This document shows, piece after piece, positions 55,966 through 64,000 of a stretch of 64,000 nt of DNA. The number at the start of each line of letters is the position of its first letter. Within the stretch, counting starts at the first letter, position 1. The stretch is from an uncultured Geobacteraceae bacterium (GTDB lineage Bacteria; Desulfobacterota; Desulfuromonadia; Geobacterales; Pseudopelobacteraceae), in the NCBI GenBank assembly GCA_903875605.1, contig CAIQWT010000097.1, forward strand, positions 1 to 64,000. The letters are read 5' to 3'. A program made the translations under genes and the position numbers. The notes under the pieces were generated by a model. The model saw only the letters and a program-made list of their open reading frames with translations. It was not told where the DNA came from and ran no database searches.

Positions 55966-58177
55966 AAGCAGAACTCGGATTCAGCCAGGTTAGTCGACTG
56001 CTTTCTCTTTGATTCACATATGTTGCAGTTACAGTGTGGACAGCCAGATGACCGGTATGAGTAAATCTGCTGATTTCATTATTCAGTTCTACCGCAATCC
56101 CGGCTAAGGCATCCGATTCTGCAGCAATCGCAGCCGCTGCTTTAACGGTCTCTTCCGAGACCTGCTCAACAGCAACAATATCCGTGCTGATCTGTTCTGC
56201 TGTTGCAGAAAGCTCAACCGTTGCCGTAGCGATTTCACCGGCCATTCCTTGCAAAGAAGTAACACTTTCAACTATTTTGCGCAAAGAATCTCCCGCTTGT
56301 TCGGCATGTTCGACACCCACTTTTACACGCTCGAGGCTTTTGTTCATGGCAATCACTGCTTTACTCGCGTCAACCTGAATAGCCTTAACCCGCTCGGTGA
56401 TACCAACAGTCGCCTTGGCTGTACTTGTTGCCAATTTGCGGACTTCATCCGCTACCACAGCAAAACCCAGGCCGTGCTCTCCGGCCCTGGCAGCTTCTAT
56501 GGCGGCATTCAAAGCCAAAAGATTCGTCTGGTCAGTGATCTCAATTATAACAGCAACTATCTCTCCCACCTGTTGAGAGCGTTCGTTAAGGGACTGCATC
56601 ACTCTGGTGGACTCTTCTACAGCCCGTGCTATCTCCTGCACCTCACGCCCTGTCTGGCTAACTACATCGGCACCACACGCCGCTAATTGATGTGCCTCGG
56701 TTGCCGACTGAGCAATCCGGGAAGTGTTCTGGGATACCATCGCAATAGTCTGGGACATTTCTATCGCAGCGGCAGCAACTTGACCCACACTTGCCGATTG
56801 CTCCTTCGTGGTGGAATGAATTGCCAAAGCGGTATGGGTAAGCTCTCGCGATGTTACTGTAAGTTTGCCTGATGACTCGGAGACTTTTGCCAGAATCCTG
56901 GAAAACGAGGTGAGTAACTTATTAAAAGCGTTGATAGTTACTGCAAATTCGTCATCATTCTTTATTAGTGCTTTATGGTTAAAATCACCGGTTTCGGCAA
57001 CTGTCACGATAGAATCATTTAGTCGTGTCAGGGATCGAACAATGCAGATGGTAGTTGTTACCGTCAGGTACAACACCAGCAAAATAATAATCAGGGATAT
57101 TCCTATAAGCAGTTTTCTGAACAGGTCAACTCTCTGGGTGACTACAGTTACGAATCTTTGCTGCTCCTGGGCTGTTGATTGGACATTAGCCTCACTCTTC
57201 TGCCCCTGCTCCAGAGCAACTGCTTTAATTTTCTTTACCGAGTTATCCACTTGAACCATGTTATCCAGTACCTTTCGCTGGGAAGTACTGATGGCTCGCA
57301 GAGAGTTGCCCGCACTGCCAACGGCGCTGTTTATTCCGGCAACAGCATCATCAACGAAGCCAGAGCTTTTGATCTCCTTTATCCCATTGCCAGCCTGTAA
57401 AACATTGCGTGCAATGCGCGACTGGATCGTCTGCACCTCTGCTGTTGCCCTGTCCAATTCTGCAGGTGTCTCACTGAGCATAATCATACGTGCTTTGGCA
57501 TCAAGAAGCTTGGCATCAACACCAATGGAATAGACAACGTCATTTATTGTATTAATTCTTTTGTGCATGACAAGGTCGGTATCAATCTCATTGCGATAAT
57601 CCTGAATACTTTCCAGAATTTCAGGATTCGTTGTTTTATCTTTCAGCCCGGCGTTCAATGTTTGTGTTGCACTGGTTGCCCGGCGGCTTGCCGCCAGTAC
57701 CAGGTTGGCAATAATTTCTTTAAGAGTTACCAGGGATTTATCCACACGGGACATCGCCCCGTTCACCTTAGAAGCTTCCTCCTTGAACAATGCCATACTT
57801 TTAAATTTTTCATCCGTAGCCTTCAGCACTTGATCGTGTAAATCCGAAAACATGCCAATATCCGTGGACGTCTTCTTGAAATTACTGATTTCAGTGTTGA
57901 GCCGATCAAGATTGGTCTTGCTACCGGCAATTGTCAGTGATATCTGCTGAACATCTTGCGGGTCGTGCGCGAGGCCAAGCTGTAGCAAATCGGCCGACAG
58001 CTTTTCCACCGCCTGCTGAAACTGAACGGTTTTTACCTGGAGGGGAGTAGACTGGGATGTCAAAAGTGTAATTTTTTCCTTCACCATCAGGATCGTCACA
58101 AGGCTGAAGGCGGCAATACAGATGATTCCAAGTATGCTGATGCTTGAACTCAAGTAGAGTCTGGTTTTTATTTTCAT
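55958..58177 (-). CDS. methyl-accepting chemotaxis protein
   Basis: Transmembrane chemoreceptor of 739 residues. TM1 is about 10-32, a long helical periplasmic region (about 33-358; helical-bimodular or four-helix type) follows, and TM2 is near [24 protein letters not shown] and the signalling hairpin come next, with the conserved tip [20 protein letters not shown] and [11 protein letters not shown]. No CheR-tethering pentapeptide is seen at the C terminus. The ligand is unknown; association with the Pho-box unit suggests phosphate or another nutrient, by inference. AAGGA precedes the ATG. Confidence 0.93.
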   Translation of the reverse strand: MKIKTRLYLSSSISILGIICIAAFSLVTILMVKEKITLLTSQSTPLQVKTVQFQQAVEKLSADLLQLGLAHDPQDVQQISLTIAGSKTNLDRLNTEISNFKKTSTDIGMFSDLHDQVLKATDEKFKSMALFKEEASKVNGAMSRVDKSLVTLKEIIANLVLAASRRATSATQTLNAGLKDKTTNPEILESIQDYRNEIDTDLVMHKRINTINDVVYSIGVDAKLLDAKARMIMLSETPAELDRATAEVQTIQSRIARNVLQAGNGIKEIKSSGFVDDAVAGINSAVGSAGNSLRAISTSQRKVLDNMVQVDNSVKKIKAVALEQGQKSEANVQSTAQEQQRFVTVVTQRVDLFRKLLIGISLIIILLVLYLTVTTTICIVRSLTRLNDSIVTVAETGDFNHKALIKNDDEFAVTINAFNKLLTSFSRILAKVSESSGKLTVTSRELTHTALAIHSTTKEQSASVGQVAAAAIEMSQTIAMVSQNTSRIAQSATEAHQLAACGADVVSQTGREVQEIARAVEESTRVMQSLNERSQQVGEIVAVIIEITDQTNLLALNAAIEAARAGEHGLGFAVVADEVRKLATSTAKATVGITERVKAIQVDASKAVIAMNKSLERVKVGVEHAEQAGDSLRKIVESVTSLQGMAGEIATATVELSATAEQISTDIVAVEQVSEETVKAAAAIAAESDALAGIAVELNNEISRFTHTGHLAVHTVTATYVNQRESSRLTWLNPSSAYE

Positions 58178-58226
58178 GATTAGTAATCCTTCTCATGTAG
58201 CAAAAATATCAGGTAATGTTGTAGAT

Positions 58227-59048
58227 TCAATGTGTTCGGTACAGTTGCATCAGGTAAATTATAATTTCGATGGCGATCAGGACTATGATAATCCATTCAA
58301 GGCGGGCGGAGCGGCGGGCGTGGGAAAGGCTTGAAAATACGTCGGTCATGTCCAGTAAAGTTTCAGACTTGTGTTTAATTTCCTGATAGCGTGGGTTCAA
58401 CTCGAACAGACTCGCCATGGTCAGATAAAGACGGTCCGCTTCAGGATTATCCCAGGTACTGTCCGGCTTGTCCAATACCATAATGTGGGCAATCGACGTA
58501 AACTTAAAGCTGAGGATGGAAGAAGCAAGTCGTGCCATGTCACGATCCGGCAATTCCAGCTTTCCCCTGCCAAGATTTGAGATCAATCCTTCAACTTCGT
58601 CAAAGACGATATCGATTCTTTCTTCAATCCGTTCGAGTGCGACAGACTTAGCGATTACAAAGCAGATGATATCCAAAAAGGCCAGATTGTAACGGGGCAT
58701 GACAGCGAAATCATTCGCAATGTCCGGTTCACGCTCCGGATCAATCTCCAAACGATATTCTTCTCGATAGGGCAATTGAATCTGCCCTTTCAAGGATTCG
58801 GCATATTGTGGAATGCTATCAAGAAAGCGGACAATGATATCACCGGAACAGTTAAGAAAAACAACTCCGCCGAAGTAATAGAGATACACCCGTTCTGAAT
58901 CGTTGCCCGTTGCCAGTGCAAAGGTGATGGGATTGAGCTTCATCGGCTCTTCCCAGCGATATTTACGGGTGATACCCAGCTTAATGGCCAGGCGGTTTAA
59001 ATCAAGCTCTCCTCCGAAGGCAAAAGCTTTAAAAGTAAATAGTTCCAT
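58227..59048 (-). CDS. RMD1/YagE-family (DUF155) membrane protein
   Basis: A protein of 273 residues. The RMD1 pattern includes FGGVVFLNC, AFLDIICFVIAKSVALERIE, DRDMARLASSILSFKFTSIA and PEADRLYLTMASLFELNPRY. The C terminus is a single TM helix (EWIIIVLIAIEIIIYLMQL). Eukaryotic relatives (Rmd1, Rmd8) are membrane-linked and poorly understood; bacterial ones have no known role. It lies about 50 bases before the chemoreceptor gene on the same strand. A close AGGGA precedes the ATG. Confidence 0.85.
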   Translation of the reverse strand: MELFTFKAFAFGGELDLNRLAIKLGITRKYRWEEPMKLNPITFALATGNDSERVYLYYFGGVVFLNCSGDIIVRFLDSIPQYAESLKGQIQLPYREEYRLEIDPEREPDIANDFAVMPRYNLAFLDIICFVIAKSVALERIEERIDIVFDEVEGLISNLGRGKLELPDRDMARLASSILSFKFTSIAHIMVLDKPDSTWDNPEADRLYLTMASLFELNPRYQEIKHKSETLLDMTDVFSSLSHARRSARLEWIIIVLIAIEIIIYLMQLYRTH

Positions 59049-59074
59049 CAGTCCCTACGTTTACTTGGTTGATT

Positions 59075-59257
59075 CTACTTTCGCAAAACGCTCAGCTCTA
59101 CAATCCCGATATCACGCAGGCCGTCATCATCTGAGTTGCACATCCTCTGCACGAGTTCTTCCCATTCATGAGTAGGAATAGTTTTTTCCGGTGGAATTGC
59201 TCTCATCTGCTGCCCTATTTCAGCGTATTTCTTCTTATTGATATTAATAACCATCAC
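59075..59257 (-). CDS. small acidic protein, first gene after a Pho box
   Basis: A protein of 60 residues beginning with a GTG (ATG next codon) 7 bases after AGGAGG. It is soluble and charged, with IPTHEWEELVQRMCNSDDDG as its central part; no domain is recognised. The strong ribosome site and the Pho box 49 bases upstream support it as the leading gene of the RMD1-chemoreceptor-corA unit. Confidence 0.65.
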   Translation of the reverse strand: MMVININKKKYAEIGQQMRAIPPEKTIPTHEWEELVQRMCNSDDDGLRDIGIVELSVLRK

Positions 59258-59305
59258 TGCATGACCTCCTGCTTTAAGTAACTGTTTTTACAATAACATA
59301 TTCAA

Positions 59306-59324
59306 TGTCACAGAAGTGTTACAT
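59306..59324 (-). promoter_or_regulatory. Pho box upstream of the small-protein/RMD1/chemoreceptor/corA unit
   Basis: Minus strand ATGTAACA-CTT-CTGTGACA, two units in 11-base phase, 49 bases before the GTG start at 59257. It matches the pstS and phoB boxes in form, orientation and spacing. It also lies 17 bases beyond the stop of the zinc-ribbon gene at 59341. Confidence 0.75.
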
Positions 59325-59340
59325 GCGTGATAAATTTCTG

Positions 59341-59508
59341 TCACATAACGACGTGATCCCCTCTGATTTTTTGTTGCCGATAATGTGTGGGATACGGCTG
59401 AGACCAGTAACCGCAGATTATGCAGCGGGTACCCTGCACTACTGCAAAATCAAGTATGACCTCATGTTTCATGACTCCAATTCTGGCCTTGCACTTTGGA
59501 CAGTTCAT
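59341..59508 (-). CDS. small zinc-ribbon protein
   Basis: A protein of 55 residues beginning MNCPKCKARIGVMKHEVIL. CPKC near the N terminus and CIIC further on (RCIICGYW) form a likely zinc ribbon. GGAGGTAAGT directly precedes the ATG at 59508; an extension to 59553 is rejected. Unknown function. The gene is followed by the Pho box of the next unit. Confidence 0.7.
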   Translation of the reverse strand: MNCPKCKARIGVMKHEVILDFAVVQGTRCIICGYWSQPYPTHYRQQKIRGDHVVM

Positions 59509-59537
59509 ACTTACCTCCGTGTTATCAAACTGGCAGA

Positions 59538-59762
59538 TCAAACTGCCGCGCAATATTCACTTGCATCTGAACCGTAATTGCGTTCAGAGCCACTGCCATC
59601 ACTGATATATTTTTCAATGTTATGGTGTAGCTGCAGTATCGCCTTATATGCTGTAATAATTGAATCTTTTACAGCTTTATCAGCGCATCCTTCATAGGCT
59701 TTTTTCAGGGCAGCAACAGCGGTATGGGAAAGCGCGGTCGTATTCAAGTCTAAAGTATTCAT
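59538..59762 (-). CDS. small hypothetical protein (74 aa)
   Basis: A protein of 74 residues with an Ala-rich helical part (ALSHTAVAALKKAYEGCADK, AVKDSIITAYKAILQLHHNI) and a Ser/Gly-rich tail. It is cytoplasmic by appearance. AAAGGAG lies 6 bases before the ATG, so translation is likely. It precedes the zinc-ribbon gene by about 30 bases on the same strand. No family recognised. Confidence 0.6.
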   Translation of the reverse strand: MNTLDLNTTALSHTAVAALKKAYEGCADKAVKDSIITAYKAILQLHHNIEKYISDGSGSERNYGSDASEYCAAV

Positions 59763-59851
59763 AGCAGACTCCTTTCATATATAAATATTTTCTCAGTGGT
59801 AAATCGCACCGGGCTGAAGGACGATTTAGTACTCAAATCATAGCAAAATAT

Positions 59852-59870
59852 TGGTTACAAAGGGGTGACG
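59852..59870 (-). promoter_or_regulatory. weak Pho-box-like repeat
   Basis: Minus strand CGTCACCC-CTT-TGTAACCA, 11-base phase, about 90 bases before the 74-residue protein gene. Further TGTGACA-like units occur nearby (59882-59896). The match is imperfect. The rest of the ~295-base gap holds only the terminator at 60010. Confidence 0.3.
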
Positions 59871-60009
59871 TGTTAGCAAAAGGTGTGTGACAACGCATGT
59901 GAGGATTGGCCAATTAAGTGCGATAAAGGGGTAACAACAAGGAGAGAAAAAATGCGTGGTGACCCGGCCATTGATCCACACGCCATTACAATGTAAGAGT
60001 AAAAATTAC

Positions 60010-60031
60010 CCGCGCCATTTTCGGCGCGGGA
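60010..60031 (-). terminator. rho-independent terminator of the metallophosphoesterase gene
   Basis: CCCGCGCC (60010-60017) pairs with GGCGCGGG (60024-60031) with a 6-base loop. On the minus strand TAATTTTTAC follows. It is 28 bases after the stop at 60059. Confidence 0.88.
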
Positions 60032-60058
60032 TCTGTAGGTTTATGGCATGAATACGGA

Positions 60059-61306
60059 CTAAATATCGCGAGGCAGCAGAGATACAGTAATGGAATTACC
60101 CCATGCCTTTGTATTCCAGCGATATTCACGTACCGTCATTTTTTTTGCATCGGTGTCAATTGAAACAGCCTGAAAAGACAACTTTGTAGGGTCAGTTGCC
60201 GAGAAGTTGCCCTTCATCGGCGAATCGACTCTGAAAATATTCAGCCTGATGTCATTATCAGGTCCCGTATAGGTATAGTACTCGTTTGCGTTATCATTGC
60301 CATGGAAGTAGGCTACGATGTTCTTATGCGTTTTGAGCCAGGCCACAAAACCTCTCTGCTCAACATCAGTCGATGCCCCGAAGGTCACAAGGGCCGGAGC
60401 GAGAAGCTCCGAGTTGGCATATGGGTTTGAAAGCAGGTTCTCGAACTTGTTTGTAGTGTTGATTGCAGTAGCAGTTGCGTCAAGCGGGTTGGTGAAATGC
60501 TTGGGCTCGGAAGTAGGCTGGTCGTGGGTGAACAGGATTACAGGAAGTGTAGGGGCCTTTGCAATTTCGCTATCGATTAATGGGCGGGAAATTGAATCGG
60601 GCCACATGCCGACAAAAACAAAATTGACACCGTTCACAACCTTCGATGTTACAACCCTTTTGCTGGCGTAACTTGCAGCAGCGGTGACTCTATCTGGTGT
60701 AGAACCGATGAATCCGGCATTAGTAAGGGCAGTGGCAGGTGACATCATGAGATTGTAAATCGCGACATATGAAGTTGCATCTAGATAGGCAGTTGTGTCG
60801 GTCGGTACCTTATAGTATCCGATTGCAGCTGAGACATCATGGTTACCAGGTGTCATCCATACGGGTGCTTTTGTATTGGCGGCGTTCTTAAGATTAAGCT
60901 TGGTGAAATAATCAGCCTGAAACTGAGGCCAGGTAACAGAACCATTAGCATATAGAGATGGAGTAGTTGTACCATCCGGACGGTTTATAGCATCACCTGT
61001 TTCAACAACAAAGTCCACAGCACTCAGCGTCTGCCCGGCATTAATACCGCCATCACTCGGCAGGGTAACGTTTGCACTCTGTAGTCTGTTCATTTCGGTA
61101 ATCATCGCTCCGTTAACCTGCTGAGCGCTGCTCAGACCCGAAAAGGCAGCCCGCTTGATACCGTAATGAGCGTCTGATGTGTACATGAACGTCGTCGTTG
61201 GAGTTGCCGTTGTGGTGCTGTCGCTACCACAGCCACTCAGCATGCCTGACATTACTACAACCGCTAACAACGAGGCTGTTATCAGCCCCTTCTTCTTAAC
61301 TTCCAT
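60059..61306 (-). CDS. lipoprotein metallophosphoesterase (calcineurin-like)
   Basis: A protein of 415 residues with a lipoprotein signal (lipobox MLSGC) and a Ser/Thr-rich linker. Metal-site motifs are in order: TSDAHYG (DxH), ETGDAIN (GD), TPGNHDVS (GNHD), LFTHDQP and FHGNDNANE. The last replaces the usual GHxH. It probably hydrolyses phosphate esters outside the cytoplasmic membrane, which would suit phosphate starvation. GGAGGGAACAAAC precedes the ATG. The natural substrate is unknown. Confidence 0.85.
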   Translation of the reverse strand: MEVKKKGLITASLLAVVVMSGMLSGCGSDSTTTATPTTTFMYTSDAHYGIKRAAFSGLSSAQQVNGAMITEMNRLQSANVTLPSDGGINAGQTLSAVDFVVETGDAINRPDGTTTPSLYANGSVTWPQFQADYFTKLNLKNAANTKAPVWMTPGNHDVSAAIGYYKVPTDTTAYLDATSYVAIYNLMMSPATALTNAGFIGSTPDRVTAAASYASKRVVTSKVVNGVNFVFVGMWPDSISRPLIDSEIAKAPTLPVILFTHDQPTSEPKHFTNPLDATATAINTTNKFENLLSNPYANSELLAPALVTFGASTDVEQRGFVAWLKTHKNIVAYFHGNDNANEYYTYTGPDNDIRLNIFRVDSPMKGNFSATDPTKLSFQAVSIDTDAKKMTVREYRWNTKAWGNSITVSLLPRDI

Positions 61307-61417
61307 GTTTGTTCCCTCCGTAAATCGAGTTTAATATACGAGCCTTTTTAACACGTACAATATTACGATAGGGTGCCAACTTAGAAAAGGTTATGTTCCA
61401 CCACAGGCAACCTAAAA

Positions 61418-61436
61418 TGTCACCACACTTTTACCC
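61418..61436 (-). promoter_or_regulatory. weak Pho-box-like repeat upstream of the metallophosphoesterase
   Basis: Minus strand GGGTAAAA-GTG-TGGTGACA in 11-base phase, 112 bases before the ATG. It is degenerate compared with the pstS box. The remainder of the ~330-base gap (61307-61637) holds a terminator at 61583 and nothing else I can support. Confidence 0.28.
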
Positions 61437-61582
61437 TGCCAGACGTCTGTTTTTTAATGGGCGCTAAGGAATAGGGTGGAATATGGACGCTTTGATCCGC
61501 TGTTTATGAATCTATGGGATGTCAGGAAAAATCGAGGGAGGCCTGTCTGTTTTTCAGGTAAAACGTAATGTGCCGGAGATAT

Positions 61583-61619
61583 AGTAAGTGCCCCTGGTTC
61601 ACGCCGGGGGACACTTACT
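61583..61619 (-). terminator. terminator-like hairpin after the Lys-rich protein gene
   Basis: AGTAAGTGCCCCTGG (61583-61597) pairs with CCGGGGGACACTTACT (61604-61619) with small bulges. It is about 19 bases after the stop at 61638. Confidence 0.65.
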
Positions 61620-61637
61620 TATGTTCTGTTATAATCT

Positions 61638-61925
61638 TCAAGCTTTCTTCTTATTTTTTTTGGCAGTAGATTCCTCTTTAGGGGCTTTGGTTTCTGTAAT
61701 TGCCTTGGTTTCTTTTGGTTTTACGGAAGGCTCTGAAACCTGCTCCTTGACGCCAAGATATTTTTCTACACCAGGAATAGCCTCACCACCGTTTTTTCGG
61801 TACTTTTGATAGCCGGCGGCAATCTCTTTCTGCATCTTAATAAGGCTTTCCAGTTTTGGTACTAGTGCAAGCACAGCCCGAAAATCCTCCGCTAATACAA
61901 AAGCCGCTTTCTCTTTTTTGCTCAT
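61638..61925 (-). CDS. Lys-rich-tailed small protein, candidate Pho regulon member
   Basis: A protein of 95 residues. The helical N-terminal half (EKAAFVLAEDFRAVLALVPK, LESLIKMQKEIAAGYQKYRK) could form an amphipathic coiled coil. The C-terminal half is low complexity (TKAPKEESTAKKNKKKA), recalling histone-H1-like or granule-associated proteins. A phasin or polyphosphate-granule protein is one guess, unproven. GGAGAC precedes the ATG, and a Pho-box-like site lies 63 bases upstream. Confidence 0.65.
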   Translation of the reverse strand: MSKKEKAAFVLAEDFRAVLALVPKLESLIKMQKEIAAGYQKYRKNGGEAIPGVEKYLGVKEQVSEPSVKPKETKAITETKAPKEESTAKKNKKKA

Positions 61926-61987
61926 TTTTTGTCTCCTTTCATTTTATTACATGCTTATAGGTATACCACCTAACTGATTCGTTATAA

Positions 61988-62006
61988 TGTTACATTTGTG
62001 TAAACT
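61988..62006 (-). promoter_or_regulatory. candidate Pho box upstream of the Lys-rich protein gene
   Basis: Minus strand AGTTTACA-CAA-ATGTAACA in 11-base phase, 63 bases before the ATG at 61925. One unit is close to consensus and the other shares TxACA. Spacing resembles the better boxes at 51611 and 54164. Confidence 0.5.
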
Positions 62007-62350
62007 TTATTACGGTTGCGTGTCCGCGGTGCTTACTCAATTCGATCCAACAGCGTGGACAATGTATTTATTTTTGTCAAAATGACCATACAACTCCACT
62101 AACTCGAAAAGGCCATTGAACGGAATCAAAAGTACACACCAAAACCTTTCTGTGTGCTCGGTTTGCAACAGATTCATGACAACTATGTAACATGTTGATT
62201 ACACGACTGATTAGACTTGATTATCACTCTATCTTTCTGTAGAAAATGTCGAAACGATGTCCTTGATAAAAACAAGACCATCCCGACAGCGGAAAAAAAC
62301 ATGCAGCTATTAAATTAAAGTGGCGACTGCCACGGAAAGCAGGGGGGAAA
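62007..62350. other. non-coding, A/T-rich spacer
   Basis: About 340 bases without a convincing coding frame. A short hairpin GTGGC/GCCAC is at 62320-62333, just before the SAP-domain gene. A promoter for that gene is expected here, but no strong -35/-10 pair stands out. Nothing else supported. Confidence 0.4.
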
Positions 62351-62530
62351 ATGAAGCTGGATGAAATTAAGGAAATTGCCAGGCAGCATGATATTAAGGT
62401 TGGGAAAATGAAGAAGGCAGAATTGATAGCTGCAATCCAGGTTGCAGAAAAAAATGAAGTTTGTTTTGAGACAGGTACAGCGGACAGTTGCGGACAAAAC
62501 GACTGTTTGTGGCGGGAAGACTGCGCCTAA
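62351..62530 (+). CDS. SAP-domain-like small protein
   Basis: A protein of 59 residues. The N-terminal helix-turn-helix (MKLDEIKEIARQHDIKVGKM then KKAELIAAIQ) matches the SAP nucleic-acid-binding fold. The C-terminal half has Cys residues ending in CGQNDCLWREDCA, typical of short proteins common in Geobacter. AGGGGGGAAA directly precedes the ATG. The function is unknown, perhaps DNA or RNA binding. It is convergent with the parA-like gene. Confidence 0.78.
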   Translation: MKLDEIKEIARQHDIKVGKMKKAELIAAIQVAEKNEVCFETGTADSCGQNDCLWREDCA

Positions 62531-62581
62531 GGTCCTATCTGCCCCTCGTCAGCAAGGCGGGGGGTGGGTCTTTTTGGATCG

Positions 62582-63334
62582 TCATCTGCTATTTAGCTGG
62601 GCTCGCAACACAACTTCCGTCCAAAGGTCACCAAATATTTCTGCCGCATTACTTTTCGGTGCAAAGGCACCTACCGGCGCTCTTTTTACCCCCATATATT
62701 CAATGATCGAGAGATAGGGGATACTCGTTCTCAGCAATCCTTTGATATCTGTTTGACCAGCATCCATGGTTTCAAGATGGAGTTTCTTACGCCTGTCCAC
62801 CATCGAAAAAAACGGCATCAACTTAAGGGTGAGTTTCTTATGATCCCCCACGTACTCCAGAATTTGATCGTGAGTCCTTAATGACAGAGTGGTGGGGATA
62901 AGTGGCACGAGCATGACATCCGCAGAATTAAAGACGTTTTCCGACACCAGTGAAAAACTGGGTGGGCAATCAAGAAACAGGACGTCATAATCATCTTCGA
63001 AACGGCTCAGGAATTCGCTCATGCGTTTTTTGGGTTTTTTTTCACTGTCCAGAAACAGATCCATGTGCCGGTACGAGAAATCTGCCGGCAGCAGGTCCAG
63101 ATATTCAACATCAGTTTCCTTGACCAGCTTTCCGATCTCTTTAGTTTTGAAGAGTTTTTTTGTTCCTCCCCTCACTTCTGGCTTCACATTAAAGTAATAG
63201 CTGGCAGCCCCTTGAGAGTCCAGATCCCACAGAAGTGTCCTCATCCCGCTCTTTGCACATGAGTACGCCAGGTTTACGCATGCGGCGGTTTTACCGACTC
63301 CGCCTTTGATGTTATAGAGGGCAATAATTTTCAT
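62582..63334 (-). CDS. ParA-family ATPase
   Basis: About 250 residues with the deviant Walker A motif IKGGVGKTAACVNLAYSCA, then LLWDLDSQGAASYYF (switch I) and YDVLFLDCPPSFSLVSENVF (Walker B/switch II). This group positions chromosomes, plasmids or protein complexes by ATP-dependent dimerisation. No parB follows, so it is an orphan. ATG 63334 has GGGAG 5 bases upstream. It might work with the truncated gene upstream, but nothing proves it. Confidence 0.85.
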   Translation of the reverse strand: MKIIALYNIKGGVGKTAACVNLAYSCAKSGMRTLLWDLDSQGAASYYFNVKPEVRGGTKKLFKTKEIGKLVKETDVEYLDLLPADFSYRHMDLFLDSEKKPKKRMSEFLSRFEDDYDVLFLDCPPSFSLVSENVFNSADVMLVPLIPTTLSLRTHDQILEYVGDHKKLTLKLMPFFSMVDRRKKLHLETMDAGQTDIKGLLRTSIPYLSIIEYMGVKRAPVGAFAPKSNAAEIFGDLWTEVVLRAQLNSR

Positions 63335-63632
63335 GTTCACTCCCGGACAGAATCGAGTAATACCCGTATTGACTTTAAGTGATGTATCAACAGATTACAA
63401 GCCTGCCGTAGCCATATTTTCATTTAGCAAATTGCATAACCCCGTCGCATGCACCTAACCCGATCAGATGGCGAATCATCCCACAATCAGTATGGTATAT
63501 TTTCGGCTGATGACAAGCGTAACAGGATCAGCTATATAGTTACATTCAGGAGGGACCGAAACCACACTACATCAGCAAAAAAGGGCCCGGAAACAAGAAA
63601 TTATAATGGTAATTCAATAAATACCGGGTTAG

Positions 63633-64000
63633 CTATTCCCAAAAGACAAGCCCGCCATGCTCGTCGCGACCGGAGTCCAGATTCCAGTCTGAGAATGATG
63701 GCATATCAGTCGTGCCTACTGCATTGATCGCCTTTTCTACAGACCTCCATACCTCCGCAACATTGTCTGCCGCCTCGTCGAATATATCGTCATAATCAAG
63801 GCAATATGGAATTTCAGTCGGCACTAACTGCTCCACAATATACTGTCGACTAACTTTTTTGTATGCCGGATAAGTCAAACCCGTTTTTGCTGCTATAACA
63901 CCGGCAAGCGGAAAAAGCCGGACTTCTCCGGCTCTGCAATCTATAGCCTTGGCAATAAATTCCCTGTGCCACCTGGTACTATCAGGAGGATATGCAGCAA
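63633..64000 (-). CDS. hypothetical protein, partial (runs off the right edge)
   Basis: The frame stays open from the stop at 63633 to the window end, about 122 codons, and the start is not in the window. The visible C terminus ends DSGRDEHGGLVFWE and includes YCLDYDDIFDEAADNVAEVW. It is acidic and soluble. I do not recognise it. About 290 bases of non-coding DNA separate it from parA. Confidence 0.6.
   Translation of the reverse strand, partial: AAYPPDSTRWHREFIAKAIDCRAGEVRLFPLAGVIAAKTGLTYPAYKKVSRQYIVEQLVPTEIPYCLDYDDIFDEAADNVAEVWRSVEKAINAVGTTDMPSFSDWNLDSGRDEHGGLVFWE

Noticed and set aside
63449-63727. 92-codon plus-strand frame near the right edge
   Set aside because: Overlaps the better-supported truncated minus-strand gene, composition is non-protein-like and no ribosome site is seen.

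Overview
The window looks like a chromosomal segment of a Geobacter-type bacterium (Desulfuromonadota/Geobacterales). This is inferred from gene content: hybrid cluster protein beside a DUF362 ferredoxin, futalosine-pathway MqnD, a formate dehydrogenase with sulfhydrogenase-type electron-transfer subunits, an MXAN_5187-C-like protein and a small SAP-domain protein. It also fits the 16S rRNA 5' end at the left edge. Genes are dense on both strands. I saw no integrase, insertion sequence, tRNA or CRISPR array.

Left part (1-13 kb). The 5' end of a 16S rRNA gene reads out of the window, with two candidate promoters in tandem. Behind it, in the same direction, lies a five-gene cluster (psiE-like, TVP38/DedA-like, DUF3047, glycosyltransferase, arsS) that looks like an arsenosugar-type operon. 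Next come cell-wall genes (glmS, a class A penicillin-binding protein, an L,D-transpeptidase). Then hcp and a ferredoxin/DUF362 gene diverge around a TTGAC-N4-GTCAA palindrome.

Middle part (13-35 kb). Mostly housekeeping genes: a DUF4143 ATPase, yjdM, dtd, mqnD, mfd, glmU, uvrA, a methylmalonyl-CoA decarboxylase, nfo, moeA, an amidohydrolase and mtnP. A translationally coupled three-gene formate dehydrogenase operon sits at 23.5-27.4 kb. A small lipoprotein gene at 13.3 kb is broken by an in-frame TAA.

Envelope cluster (35-43 kb). Seven exported proteins are encoded on the minus strand. Three are tandem paralogues sharing a middle domain and a C-terminal motif, with a fourth FlgT/LPP20-like protein, two large lipoproteins of unknown function and a SYLF (YSC84-like) lipoprotein. 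This is the best candidate for an undescribed system. A terminator-like hairpin lies in its leader.

Phosphate island (45-62 kb). The order of transcription is phoB-phoR-pstS-pstC-pstA-pstB-phoU, with clear Pho boxes before phoB and pstS. Upstream of it, on the same strand, are a CorA-like transporter fused to an MgtE-N-like region, a chemoreceptor, an RMD1-family membrane protein, small proteins, a lipoprotein metallophosphoesterase and a Lys-rich protein. Pho-box-like repeats lie before several of these, which suggests an enlarged PhoB regulon linking phosphate starvation to taxis and metal transport.

Right edge (62-64 kb). A small SAP-domain gene, an orphan ParA ATPase and a gene cut off by the window end. 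Function names come from reading motifs by eye; no database search was run.
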